Positions 18,001-25,472 are shown, counted from the first letter of the stretch. The stretch: DNA of 27,078 nucleotides from JBEBSD01 sp040394475 (GCA_040394475.1 JBEBSD010000082.1:1-27078), one strand, 5' to 3'. A program made the numbers and translations. Notes: generated by a model not told the origin, from the sequence alone.

Positions 18001-18106
18001 CCTGCTGATCATCACCCGGTACCTCGGCTACGACCCGGAGACGACAAATTCAGCTGTATATCCGCTGCCCAAAATGTACAATTTAGGAATAAATGCCAGC
18101 TTCTAA
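15089..18106 (+). CDS. SusC/RagA-family TonB-dependent outer-membrane transporter
   Basis: This is a TonB-linked beta-barrel that imports oligosaccharides or other ligands with its SusD partner. The 1005-residue protein has a signal peptide (LLLLCCFIQTMGQAQ, cleavage near 30). A carboxypeptidase D regulatory-like domain follows at about 33-103 (PVKGVVQGESELPLPGVNV, then DGRFEL). The TonB-box-like DEVVVVGYG is at 111-119. The plug domain (about 122-238) has IRGTSTFSGNPVLTIIDGVP and DAASAAIYGSRATGGVIIVT. The barrel fills the rest and ends with a C-terminal aromatic (NLGINASF). It is the first gene of a six-gene operon and lies under the palindromic operator. SusC sequence alone does not reveal the substrate. 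Confidence 0.96.
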   Translation: MKQDFTQIILRKVRCTLLLLCCFIQTMGQAQVPVKGVVQGESELPLPGVNVTVKGTATGTITDIDGRFELTIPSTESALVVSFIGYVTQEIIPGSNSALKITLAPDRLALDEVVVVGYGQRRKSDITGAISTLKGSEIENRAVTRVEQALQGMVPGLNVTNANGQPGSQGVDFKIRGTSTFSGNPVLTIIDGVPSSLDRINPNDVESISVLKDAASAAIYGSRATGGVIIVTTKNGKAGIPKFSYSGIVGIQSPTRYPEKVSVLDHALLLNEARVNDGLPAKYSDAELSEMRSPGFKSYDWEDAMMRQAFQQNHNFSVSGGGERYGYYVSLGYLSQDGIVINSSQKRFNIQVNQNFNVSDKLKFSMKTGVSPSTRIAPPIDGFFNHVAQKPRLHAIKSEDGKWLQHPESAGAGRNPIARISPEGGQELLKGTRFLGNFTMDYTPLSNLTLTGTYGLTSNQDRLRNYQKKITYYKQYSPDEVASYTDFNILTVDNSSNVFQNVNLLASYSKRFGKHQLSVMAGSTAEWYSEFNDFVETRDFLTDELYAISAGSGDRSLWNISGDAADWSLASFISRGNYSYLDKYYIEGIIRRDGSSRFREDIRWGTFPSVSAGWILSQEKFLRNSKVISFLKIRGSWGQVGNQNAGGYYPFANTLVQNSVFFNESPFRGVRPAGAPNPLLTWETKESINLGIEGNLLSGLLEFNLELFKEKTKDILLQLPVPTTFGQMAPVQNAGTVENRGWELELHHRKKINAFSYGVTFQISDATNKVIDMVGTGPRISGNQITEEGRPMNEWYGLKSIGYFQSEGEVADAPFQNAVTSPGDLRFEENGGNPNAITPDDRVRLGRSDSRFPFGIRLNFNYRNFDLLLFGQGVMKGLRQSQGYTAFNFDRDVSTIRTYHLDRWTPETPNARFPKPRNGQLNNVNTQFSSFWLEDASYFRFKNLQLGYTFNGQATGKWKMGPVRIYAGGENLLIITRYLGYDPETTNSAVYPLPKMYNLGINASF

Positions 18107-18120
18107 ACGATTTTATAGCA

Positions 18121-19710
18121 ATGAACTACCAAAAGCAATTCCGTCTTCTTCTGATCTTGTGGGTATCCATGGCATCGGTCTCGTGCGATGACTTCCTTGA
18201 AAAAAGGCCATTAAGTTCCATCTCTATGGAGACCTTCTGGACCTCTGAGGAGCAAGCAGAAATGTGGGTGAATAACCTGTATAGTTTCGCAGAGGAAAGT
18301 ATGAGCGGCCTGGGAGGTGTGCATGTCACTACCCAGGAAGCCTATAGCGACAACGCGTACGGCCGGACCAGCGGTGCGCTCAACAACATTGCCAACGGTA
18401 CGTTTCAGTCCAATGATGTGAGGGTGGCGGATGCCTGGAACTATACAACTATTCGGTTGTGTCATGAATTTTTTGAGAATATCGACCGGGTTCCGGCACT
18501 TTCCGAATCCGGACGAAAGGCGCTGACAGGGCAGGTGAAGTTCTTTCTGGCATACGAATATTTCAAGCTCATCACGCGTTTTCGCGATGTTCCTCTGGTC
18601 ACCAAAGTGGTGTCCATTTCTGAAAGCGACCTGGGTGTTACGCCTAAAAGTGATGTCCTTGAGTACCTTCTTTTACAACTGGATGACGCTATAGAAGATT
18701 TACCGGTGACCTGGCCCGAAACCCAGGCTGGACGAATTACCAGGGGGGCTGCGCTCTTCCTGAAAGCCCGGGTATTGCTGTATAATGAACGATGGACAGA
18801 AGCGGCTGCTGTTGCGCGACAGGTGATCGATCTGGAGAAATATGCGCTTCACCCTCGTTTTAATGAGCTTTTTCTTACCGCGTTCAACAACAGGAAAAAT
18901 GAGGCTATCCTGGAACTGCAATATGTGGAAAATGTCCGGACCCACGATCTTAGCGTGAGGTTTTCCCCGGTAACGTATAACGGGGCTGCGTTAATTCTCC
19001 CTACTCCTGAACTCGTTCAGGCATTTGAAATGAAAGATGGTTTGCCGATCACGGAATCACCTCTTTATAATCCTCAAAGGCCTTTTGACAACAGAGACTC
19101 CAGGTTTTATGATACATTTTTGTGGCATGGACAAACGTTGAATGATTCCTACCCTTCTTTGGACTTGACCGGTACGGAATCCGGCTTTGCTTTCACCTAT
19201 GTATACTTTAGAAAAGGAGTTCAGGATTTCCGGGATCGTTTCAGACCGATGCATCTCAACTGGAACCTGTTCCGGTATGCAGATCTGCTGCTGATGTATG
19301 CAGAGGCGAAAAATGAGGCTTCCGGACCAGAAGATTCTGTTTACGAGGTACTGGATCAAATACGCGTACGTGCAGGAATGCCTCCGGTCGACCGGCAGCG
19401 GTACCCGGACCAGGCCAGTCTGCGAAAACTGATCAGAAACGAAAGAAGGGTGGAACTTGCGGGGGAAGGTTTACGATATGACGATATCATCCGGTGGAAA
19501 ATTGCTGAAGATGTGTTGAATAAACAGTTAAAAAGTATGGATTTATCGGAATGGGAAGATGCGCCGAAGGATGCAGGCGGGAAATCTGTTTTAATTGAAA
19601 AAAATGTACAGACAAGAGTCTTTGACCCTTCCAGACACTATGTATGGCCAATCCCGCAGATTGCCATAGACCAGTCGAAAAACCTGATGCAGCACCCTGA
19701 ATGGAAGTAA
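18121..19710 (+). CDS. RagB/SusD-family substrate-binding lipoprotein
   Basis: This is the surface-exposed lid of the SusCD complex that captures ligand for the SusC channel. The ATG at 18121 (529 residues) follows the susC stop by 14 bp and gives a lipoprotein signal: LLLILWVSMASVSC with the acylated cysteine at residue 22. An upstream in-frame start at 17959 would lie inside susC and remove the signal. SusD features include DDFLEKRPLSSIS just after the lipobox, TPR-like helices, RYADLLLMYAEAKNEA, and the conserved RNERRVELAGEGLRYDDIIRW. The C-terminal end HYVWPIPQIAIDQSKNLMQ is also typical. Spacing shows it is translated from the same message as susC. Confidence 0.96.
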   Translation: MNYQKQFRLLLILWVSMASVSCDDFLEKRPLSSISMETFWTSEEQAEMWVNNLYSFAEESMSGLGGVHVTTQEAYSDNAYGRTSGALNNIANGTFQSNDVRVADAWNYTTIRLCHEFFENIDRVPALSESGRKALTGQVKFFLAYEYFKLITRFRDVPLVTKVVSISESDLGVTPKSDVLEYLLLQLDDAIEDLPVTWPETQAGRITRGAALFLKARVLLYNERWTEAAAVARQVIDLEKYALHPRFNELFLTAFNNRKNEAILELQYVENVRTHDLSVRFSPVTYNGAALILPTPELVQAFEMKDGLPITESPLYNPQRPFDNRDSRFYDTFLWHGQTLNDSYPSLDLTGTESGFAFTYVYFRKGVQDFRDRFRPMHLNWNLFRYADLLLMYAEAKNEASGPEDSVYEVLDQIRVRAGMPPVDRQRYPDQASLRKLIRNERRVELAGEGLRYDDIIRWKIAEDVLNKQLKSMDLSEWEDAPKDAGGKSVLIEKNVQTRVFDPSRHYVWPIPQIAIDQSKNLMQHPEWK

Positions 19711-19755
19711 AGTGATGCCGTAAATCTTACAATTGAAAACCCGAAATCAAGGACG

Positions 19756-21246
19756 ATGAAAACAGATAGAAGATTCTTTATGAAAACAAGCTTAGGGTTG
19801 GTTGGGATCCATTCGTTTGAGCAATGTTTTTCAGGAATATCATTGCCGGTTGTGACTGGCGCAGGACACTGGCAATTGATTAGAAAAGGCGAAAAGCAAA
19901 TTTTTGTCGATGATAGCAGGATTCACGCTCTTAAGGGGGTTGAAAGAAGAACTCATCAGGCAGCAAAGCTGGAGAAGCCCGTTCTTGAAGCGGATATGCC
20001 GTGGGAGCAGGGAAAAATCATCGATGGGTCAACGGACCGCAGAATCTACATTTACGGAACCGTCCTCAAAGATGAAGAAACAGGCATCTTCAAAATGTGG
20101 TACAACCGTCTCCGCAATAACTACTACGCGGTCTCCCATGACGGCGTTAACTGGGAACGCCCCCTAATCGATCCGGTGGGAAAGAGCAACACCCTGAATC
20201 TCCACCAGTTTCATTCTCCCAGTATCCTATATGACGCATCCGAAAAAGATCCTTCCCAACGCTACAAGGCGGTCGGATCGTGTAAAGGTGACGGATACAA
20301 GGCCGCCTATTCTCCGGATGGACTGAACTGGGAGTTATATTCCCAAAAGGCTATTCTGGAACGGGACGACACGATTACCTTATCAAAGGATCCGGTTACG
20401 CTCGAATACCTTGCCTTTCACAAGAGAAGCAGAGATCCCCGGACAGGCGGCAGAAGACTGGTATTTTTATCGGTAAGTAAAGATATGCTGAACTGGTCAG
20501 AGCCGGAATTCGTGATGGTCCCCGACGAAACAGATAACATAGAGGCACGTAAGCTGGAGGGAGGCACACATTCCGAATTTTACAACATGTCGGCTTTCCC
20601 TTATGCCGGTCAATGGCTCGGCGTGGTCACTCACTTCCGGCGTACCGGCAGCCCGAAAATAATGAAGGGGCCGGATTGGGCTCAAAGCAAGTCAGAAGGC
20701 CCCATCGATGTTCAGCTGGTCCATAGCCGAGACGGGAGAAACTGGAGCCGGTGTTCCGACCGGAGCCCGGTGATTGCGCTCGGTCCGCATGCTTACGATG
20801 CCGGCAGCATTCTCGGTGTGTGCAATACTCCCGTAATTCACGGCGATGAAATGTGGATGTATTATACCGCCATGACCACTACTCACGGGGGATACGTGCC
20901 GGAGAAAGTAATGTCCATCGCCCGCGCTTCCTGGCGTATAGACGGAATGGTGTCTTTGCAGGCGAAGGATGCCGAAGGGAAAGTAGAAACCGTATTTTTG
21001 AAGCCGGAAGGAGGGGAGCTGACAGTCAATGCCGATTCCCGGAAAGGGATGTTGCTGGTGGCGGTGACAGACGAAGAAGGACGGGCGGTACAGGGTTACG
21101 AAAAAGAAAACTGCTTACCCGTCCAGGCAGATTCCGTCAGGCAACCCATCCGTTGGCGGGATCGAGCCAAACTTCCTGCCGGCAAACCGATACGGTTGGA
21201 GTTTTATTTGAGAAATGGGGACCTGTTTAGTTATACGATCCAATAA
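19756..21246 (+). CDS. Exported beta-propeller protein with Asp-box-like repeats, glycosidase-like, function unknown
   Basis: The 496-residue protein has an N-terminal RRFFMK (5-10) twin-arginine-like signal with a weak hydrophobic stretch, so export is likely but not certain. Four repeats of the form S-x-D-x-x-N-W occur: SHDGVNW (127), SPDGLNW (186), SKDMLNW (241) and SRDGRNW (about 323). These resemble Asp-box/propeller blades of GH32/GH43- and sialidase-type folds. IFVDDSRIHALKGVERR (49-65) and YGTVLKDEETGIFKMWY (100-116) recall a large, mostly uncharacterised family I associate with Planctomycetes and Bacteroidota. A C-terminal beta-sandwich ends in IRLEFYLRNGDLFSYTIQ. I cannot name catalytic residues with confidence. 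The operon position suggests it acts on the imported ligand in the periplasm. Confidence 0.72.
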   Translation: MKTDRRFFMKTSLGLVGIHSFEQCFSGISLPVVTGAGHWQLIRKGEKQIFVDDSRIHALKGVERRTHQAAKLEKPVLEADMPWEQGKIIDGSTDRRIYIYGTVLKDEETGIFKMWYNRLRNNYYAVSHDGVNWERPLIDPVGKSNTLNLHQFHSPSILYDASEKDPSQRYKAVGSCKGDGYKAAYSPDGLNWELYSQKAILERDDTITLSKDPVTLEYLAFHKRSRDPRTGGRRLVFLSVSKDMLNWSEPEFVMVPDETDNIEARKLEGGTHSEFYNMSAFPYAGQWLGVVTHFRRTGSPKIMKGPDWAQSKSEGPIDVQLVHSRDGRNWSRCSDRSPVIALGPHAYDAGSILGVCNTPVIHGDEMWMYYTAMTTTHGGYVPEKVMSIARASWRIDGMVSLQAKDAEGKVETVFLKPEGGELTVNADSRKGMLLVAVTDEEGRAVQGYEKENCLPVQADSVRQPIRWRDRAKLPAGKPIRLEFYLRNGDLFSYTIQ

Positions 21247-21290
21247 GGTATTGGATTGAAATTCGCACATGCTTCTTATTGTCTGATAGA

Positions 21291-23861
21291 ATGCGGTTTT
21301 TGAAAGCAATTATTTTTTTCACCAGCTATTTTGTTGTGCTTGTCCCCCAGGTAGTAAAAAGCGAGCTTAACACGCACACTCCCTTCTTTCATTGGCAATC
21401 CGGCGCGCCATTACCCGTCCAGCAGGGGCTGAGCTCGGGTTTCACCGGATTTCACAATGGTACACTTATCTATGCCGGAGGGAATAATTTTGACAAACCC
21501 AAGTGGGAAGGGGGCATAAAGGCTTTTCATGATGAAATTTACCTCCTGGAAGACGCCGGGAAAAACGGCTCCGAATGGCAGAAAGTGGGCAACCTGCCTT
21601 TTGCCGTCGCCGACGGCGCTGCTGTAGAAAGTGCAGCGGGCCTGATCTGCCTGGGCGGAACGGACGGAAACAAGGCGTATGACGCCGTATTCATTCTGAA
21701 ATGGGATGCTTCCGCGAAACGGATCCTTGTCGATACTACCACATTGCCCCCGCTGCCCGAAGCTTGTTATCAGCTGTCCGCCGCGAAACTGGGAACGGTG
21801 ATTTATGTGACCGGGGGAAGGAATGTTGCCGGCGAAGCGATGTCCAATACTTGGAAGCTCGATTTGAAACTCCCTCAGCGTTGGGAGAAACTTCCTTCCT
21901 GGCCGGGGCCGCCCCGGTTCGGACCGGTCCTGCAGGTACAAAACAACGGGGAGGTGCCCTGCCTGTATGTGTTCGGGGGAAAATCAGATACGGAATACCT
22001 TACCGATGGGTATGTGCTCGATCCCCGGCCCGGCGGCGGGTGGAAACGGGCTGCTGCCATGCCGCGTGCCGCGCTTCTGGCCCCGGCCCTGGCCTACGGT
22101 CCTTCGCATATCCTGGTCTTCAGCGGTTCCGACGGACACGATCCCGATGGTATCCGGCAAATGAAGGCGGCGGATGACTACCGGTTCATCCCGGAAATCC
22201 TGGCGTACCACACCATCACGGATACCTGGGTGCCGGTCGGCGAATTGCCCGGAGGGCTCGTAGGCGCGCAAGCCCGCCTGTACCAGGGGGAAATCTGGAT
22301 TGCAGGCGGCGAAACGGCGCCTTCCGTAAGGACACCGGCGGTTGTGACCGGCCTGCCGGACCGGGTTACTTCGAAAAGTGTTTTCGGATGGCCGGATTAT
22401 ACCATACTGCTGCTTTACCTCCTGGTTTTGGCAGGCATCAGCTGGTTCTTTTCGCAACGGAACCAAACGGCCAACGATTACCTGTTGGGCGGACAGCGTG
22501 TCCCTGCGTGGGCGGCCGGGATCAGTGTAATGGCCACCCAGGTCAGTGCCATCGGGTTTATGACGATACCCGCCAAGTCGTACGCCGTCAACTGGGCTTA
22601 TTTTATCGGGGTTTTTACATGGTTTATTGCCGTCCCGGTCGTGACTGTTTATTTCATTCCGTTGATCCGGAGCATGCGGATTACCAGCGTTTACGAATAC
22701 CTGGAAAACCGTTTCAACGCCACGGTAAGGCTGATGGCGGCCATTCTTTTTCTGCTGTTTCAGCTGGCACGGATGGGCCTGGTCTTGTATTTGCCTGCGT
22801 TGGCCCTTTCGGCCGTTACCCCGCTGGATACCCTGACCTGCATCCTGGTCATGGGGGTATTGAGTACTTTTTATACCGTGATCGGCGGAATTGAAGGCGT
22901 GATCTGGATTGAGGTGGTGCAGGCATTGCTGCTGTTCGGAGGGGCGCTCGCGTGTGTAGTTATCGGCATATACGGCATTGAAGGAGGATGGGGCACATTC
23001 TGGGAAGTGGCCGTCACCGACGAAAAACTGAGCTTCGGGAAGTGGAATTGGGACGTAACGAGTTCCACCTTGCTGGTAATTGTGATCGGCAACATTTTCA
23101 TACGGTTGGGCAACCTCACCACTGACCAGGCGGTGGTTCAGCGTTACCTCACGACTCCAACCGTAAAAGAGGCACAAAAGACGGTCTGGACGGACGTATG
23201 GGCCTCCATTCCCTGGGCGATTGTGATCTACCTGCTCGGAACCGTATTGTATGTTTTTTACAAGCAGCATCCCGGTGAATTGAACCCGCTGTCGAATACA
23301 GATGGCATCTTACCCCATTTTATTGCTCAGAATGCTCCCATGGGGATGAGCGGGCTGATCATAGCCGGTATTTTTGCGGCGTCAATGAGCTCCTCCCAAA
23401 GCCATATCCACAGCCTTGCCACCATTGTGACGACCGACTTTTACGGCAGGTTCCGGAAGCTGACGCCGGAACAAACCTATAGAACAGCCCGTACCTGGAC
23501 CCTTGTCCTGGGAGGTGTGTCCACCCTACTCGCGACGAGCCTGCTCTACCTGGATATTTTTTCCCTGCTCGATTTCTTCCAGGAACTTACCGGGTTGTTT
23601 ATCGGAGCATCGTCAGGACTGTTTATCCTGGGAATGTTTACCAAAAAGGCCAACAGTACGGGCGCCTTGCTGGGTACCTTCCTGAGTGTGGCGGTACTGT
23701 ACGCGGTGAAGCTCTATACGCCCCTGAGTTTCTGGCTGTTCAGTATGATCGGATTCACGTCATGCGTGACGTCAGGATACCTGCTGAGTTTATGGCTCCC
23801 GGGGAAAAAACAAACCAGCGGACTCACGATTTACGAAACGGATAGAACGACCAGTAACTGA
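21291..23861 (+). CDS. Fusion of periplasmic Kelch/mutarotase-like domain and SSS-family sodium symporter
   Basis: ATG 21291 (856 residues) is preferred over TTG 21279 because it starts a clean signal: MRFLKAIIFFTSYFVVLVPQ. Residues about 27-350 form a six-bladed Kelch propeller with six turns (AGGNN, LGGTDG, TGGRN, FGGKSD, SGSDGHD, AGGETA), similar to NanM and the cyclically permuted mutarotase family. From about 370 a sodium:solute symporter of some 13 helices follows, beginning DYTILLLYLLVLAGISWFF. SSS features include the TM1 segment SVMATQVSAIGFM and the TM8-type SMSSSQSHIHSLATIVTTDFY. The propeller should face the periplasm and hand the preferred anomer to the symporter. Downstream starts follow after 14 bp. 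Sialate is known for relatives, but this locus lacks sialate catabolic genes. Confidence 0.9.
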   Translation: MRFLKAIIFFTSYFVVLVPQVVKSELNTHTPFFHWQSGAPLPVQQGLSSGFTGFHNGTLIYAGGNNFDKPKWEGGIKAFHDEIYLLEDAGKNGSEWQKVGNLPFAVADGAAVESAAGLICLGGTDGNKAYDAVFILKWDASAKRILVDTTTLPPLPEACYQLSAAKLGTVIYVTGGRNVAGEAMSNTWKLDLKLPQRWEKLPSWPGPPRFGPVLQVQNNGEVPCLYVFGGKSDTEYLTDGYVLDPRPGGGWKRAAAMPRAALLAPALAYGPSHILVFSGSDGHDPDGIRQMKAADDYRFIPEILAYHTITDTWVPVGELPGGLVGAQARLYQGEIWIAGGETAPSVRTPAVVTGLPDRVTSKSVFGWPDYTILLLYLLVLAGISWFFSQRNQTANDYLLGGQRVPAWAAGISVMATQVSAIGFMTIPAKSYAVNWAYFIGVFTWFIAVPVVTVYFIPLIRSMRITSVYEYLENRFNATVRLMAAILFLLFQLARMGLVLYLPALALSAVTPLDTLTCILVMGVLSTFYTVIGGIEGVIWIEVVQALLLFGGALACVVIGIYGIEGGWGTFWEVAVTDEKLSFGKWNWDVTSSTLLVIVIGNIFIRLGNLTTDQAVVQRYLTTPTVKEAQKTVWTDVWASIPWAIVIYLLGTVLYVFYKQHPGELNPLSNTDGILPHFIAQNAPMGMSGLIIAGIFAASMSSSQSHIHSLATIVTTDFYGRFRKLTPEQTYRTARTWTLVLGGVSTLLATSLLYLDIFSLLDFFQELTGLFIGASSGLFILGMFTKKANSTGALLGTFLSVAVLYAVKLYTPLSFWLFSMIGFTSCVTSGYLLSLWLPGKKQTSGLTIYETDRTTSN

Positions 23862-23875
23862 CAAATTTCAACACA

Positions 23876-24868
23876 ATGACAAAACACGAAATCCTATCCA
23901 ATGGCATATTGCCTGCATCACAAAAGCCGGGAATCCCGGTCACCCGGGTGCAGCTGATCGATTCCGGCTTAAGTAAATACCAACCCTTGTCGCATCTGAT
24001 CAGTTACGACGACTTCGACAAAGGACTGAATGGCTGGATGGACTTGCACCCGAACTATGTCGGCGAAAACTTCAACCTGCTTCGGCACAGTCAGATCGAA
24101 AAAACGCAATGGGGCCCCCTGATGCTCAGTTCGGCGAGTTACAGGTTTGCGGGGACGCATGGCTCTATGGATGGTACTTATTCGCTGAAGCTGGCGACAA
24201 GACCGGTAGCGGCCGCCTATGAAGAACCTCCTGCACCGGGCAGCATGTCGCATGCGATCAAGCGGCTGACCACGCACTTGCCAAAAGGACTCCGCCAGTT
24301 CGAAACCTGGTTTGCCTATACGCCTGAACAGGACAGGCAGGGCCTCAGCGAACAAGCGGTCAGGGCTTTCGGTATTTTTTTTGATGTACAGGATGAGGAA
24401 TGCCGTTACTTCATCGGCGCCAGGTACCTCAATTCGGTCAATGGGGAGATGGTAAGAAAGTGGCAGCTGTTCCAGGCGGCCGACGTAAGTGATACCGAAT
24501 GGGCTTACGGGGTTGAAAACGATTGGTGCAAACGCGGCGTTGACAACATGTGGTACGGGCGAAGGTATGCCGATGGCAGCACCGACGGGTTCATCTGGGT
24601 TCCCGGCGGCGGCCAGGATCTTTGCTACAATGAAAGCGATGATAAGATCAACTGGTCTTACATCCGGTTACTGATCGACACTGAGAAAAGAGAGTACGTC
24701 GAATTGCAGTCCGGCGACAAGGTCTTTGATCTCCGCGGCATCCGAGCAACTACGACGCCGGCCTATGCCCGCATCAAGGGATTGTTCAATCCGGGCATGT
24801 GGGTGGAAAATGACACCGACCGCAGGGTGTTTTTTTATGCCGACTCGGTCGTTATTTCGGCCGGATAA
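23876..24868 (+). CDS. Uncharacterised protein, possible jelly-roll fold, operon member
   Basis: A 330-residue protein that I do not recognise. There is no signal peptide or membrane segment, so it is probably cytosolic, which is unusual for a beta-sandwich-like protein in a SusCD operon. YDDFDKGLNGWMDL (44-57) resembles the first strand of concanavalin-like or carbohydrate-binding domains, and aromatic/acidic residues are frequent (WFAYTPEQDR, RKWQLFQAADVSDTEW, NMWYGRRYADGSTDGFIWV). The last part, MWVENDTDRRVFFYADSVV, has alternating hydrophobic strands. It starts 14 bp after the symporter stop, so it is in the operon. Binding, isomerisation or lyase activity are all conceivable; none is shown by the sequence. 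Confidence 0.8.
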   Translation: MTKHEILSNGILPASQKPGIPVTRVQLIDSGLSKYQPLSHLISYDDFDKGLNGWMDLHPNYVGENFNLLRHSQIEKTQWGPLMLSSASYRFAGTHGSMDGTYSLKLATRPVAAAYEEPPAPGSMSHAIKRLTTHLPKGLRQFETWFAYTPEQDRQGLSEQAVRAFGIFFDVQDEECRYFIGARYLNSVNGEMVRKWQLFQAADVSDTEWAYGVENDWCKRGVDNMWYGRRYADGSTDGFIWVPGGGQDLCYNESDDKINWSYIRLLIDTEKREYVELQSGDKVFDLRGIRATTTPAYARIKGLFNPGMWVENDTDRRVFFYADSVVISAG

Positions 24869-24903
24869 CTTGTAAAACCGTTAAATGAAGCCACCCCAAA
24901 CAA

Positions 24904-25239
24904 ATGAGACATTTTCAGGCATCTGCCGTTGAGCGGCGCATTTTTGTGGACAGTTTACTGGAGTCCCACCCCATGGAAGGCGGCTGGGCTTCGGAGGCCC
25001 TGTTTTTTGTAGTCGTTGAAGAAACAGCAGGCGAAAACCCGATGCTGACGGCACAGGTCGAAATTTCCGCCGACGGAATCAACTGGATTCCTGAAGGGAC
25101 CCTGTTCCCGAACATTACTGCCCCCGGACATTATTTCGTAAAAGTAAGCCATTTCGGAAACTGGCTGCGGGTAAAAGGACTGGTATCCGGAGAAATGGCA
25201 CGATTCAAGCTCTCCGTTCACCTGCACCTCAAAGCGTAA
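24904..25239 (+). CDS. Small uncharacterised beta-rich protein at the operon end
   Basis: A 111-residue protein with no signal peptide. It is dominated by alternating strands (ALFFVVVEETAG, LTAQVEISADGINWIPEG, GHYFVKVSHFGNWLRVKG, FKLSVHLHLKA), which suggests a small beta-sandwich. It starts 35 bp after the preceding unrecognised gene, and codon use looks like that of its neighbours. The overlapping minus-strand reading frames look like shadows. I cannot assign a family. It may form a complex with the 330-residue protein upstream, as both are last in the operon and both appear cytosolic. Confidence 0.7.
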   Translation: MRHFQASAVERRIFVDSLLESHPMEGGWASEALFFVVVEETAGENPMLTAQVEISADGINWIPEGTLFPNITAPGHYFVKVSHFGNWLRVKGLVSGEMARFKLSVHLHLKA

Positions 25240-25281
25240 CGCCATTCGGTCCCGGGATGGGATGGCGACAACCGGACACGT

Positions 25282-25353
25282 GACTCCGCTGAGGATCGAA
25301 CTCAGGTCTCACAGGTTATGAATCTGGGGCTCTGCCGGCTGAGCTACGGAGTC
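25282..25353 (-). tRNA. tRNA-Met-like gene (CAT anticodon) with weak anticodon stem
   Basis: Read on the minus strand, 72 nt fold as a cloverleaf: perfect 7-bp acceptor GACTCCG/CGGAGTC, D-arm GCTC-AGCCGGCA-GAGC, loop TTCATAA with anticodon CAT, 5-nt variable region, and T-arm CTGAG-TTCGATC-CTCAG. The discriminator is A and no CCA is encoded. The anticodon stem CCAGA/CCTGT has only three Watson-Crick pairs (28-42, 29-41, 30-40), with C-U at 27-43 and A-C at 31-39. All other arms are intact. It could be elongator Met or Ile2 (k2C), or a decaying copy. Confidence 0.68.
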
Positions 25354-25419
25354 TGTAGAGAATAGTAAATCTAATGCCTTATTGGGGATTCGCCAAATCT
25401 GCCCTAACTTTACTACTTT

Positions 25420-25427
25420 CAAATATA
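25420..25427 (-). promoter_or_regulatory. Possible -7 box for the tRNA-like gene
   Basis: On the minus strand this reads TATATTTG, the same -7 octamer as the susC promoter. Initiation would be near 25413, giving a leader of about 60 nt. I see no -33 TTTG at the right distance, so this is weaker than the promoter of the left-edge tRNA-like gene. Confidence 0.38.
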
Positions 25428-25472
25428 CACGGCAGTTGACCGTGTCCGGTTACTAACTTTTTACGTATATAA

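Larger units (their letters stand above)
25270..25451. repeat. 11-bp inverted repeat pair bracketing the tRNA-like gene
   Basis: AACCGGACACG (25270-25280) is the exact reverse complement of CGTGTCCGGTT (25441-25451). The left copy starts one base past the tRNA 3' end; the right copy lies 87 bp before its 5' end. No convincing target-site duplication is visible (only AC on each side). A second, shorter inverted repeat ACACGG/CCGTGT (25427-25445) overlaps the right copy. The 233-bp gap between the operon and fumC contains only these elements, the tRNA-like gene and its possible promoter. Confidence 0.5.

Noticed and set aside
17959..18120. Upstream start for the SusD gene inside the end of susC
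   Set aside because: It would bury the lipoprotein signal 54 residues inside the protein. ATG 18121 gives a proper lipobox with C22.
21279..21290. TTG start for the Kelch-SSS gene, with similar early starts for the TolC-like (5557) and amine-oxidase (12763) genes
   Set aside because: In each case the next in-frame ATG begins a clean signal peptide, and the extra residues do not fit a signal sequence.
21984..23270. Open frame of 428 codons on the minus strand inside the symporter gene
   Set aside because: It lies antisense to a well-conserved Kelch-SSS gene, its translation is rich in Arg, Gly, Pro and Gln with no recognisable motif, and it has no start context. It is a shadow of the sense codon pattern.
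14260..25239. Assignment of the operon to sialic acid use because of the NanM-like domain
   Set aside because: No nanA, nanE, nanK, nagA, nagB or clear GH33 sialidase is present, and the Kelch mutarotase family is broader than sialate.
25249..25256. TCCCGGGA palindrome after the last operon gene as terminator
   Set aside because: It is a short palindrome with no loop and no T-tract; it can be chance in GC-rich sequence.
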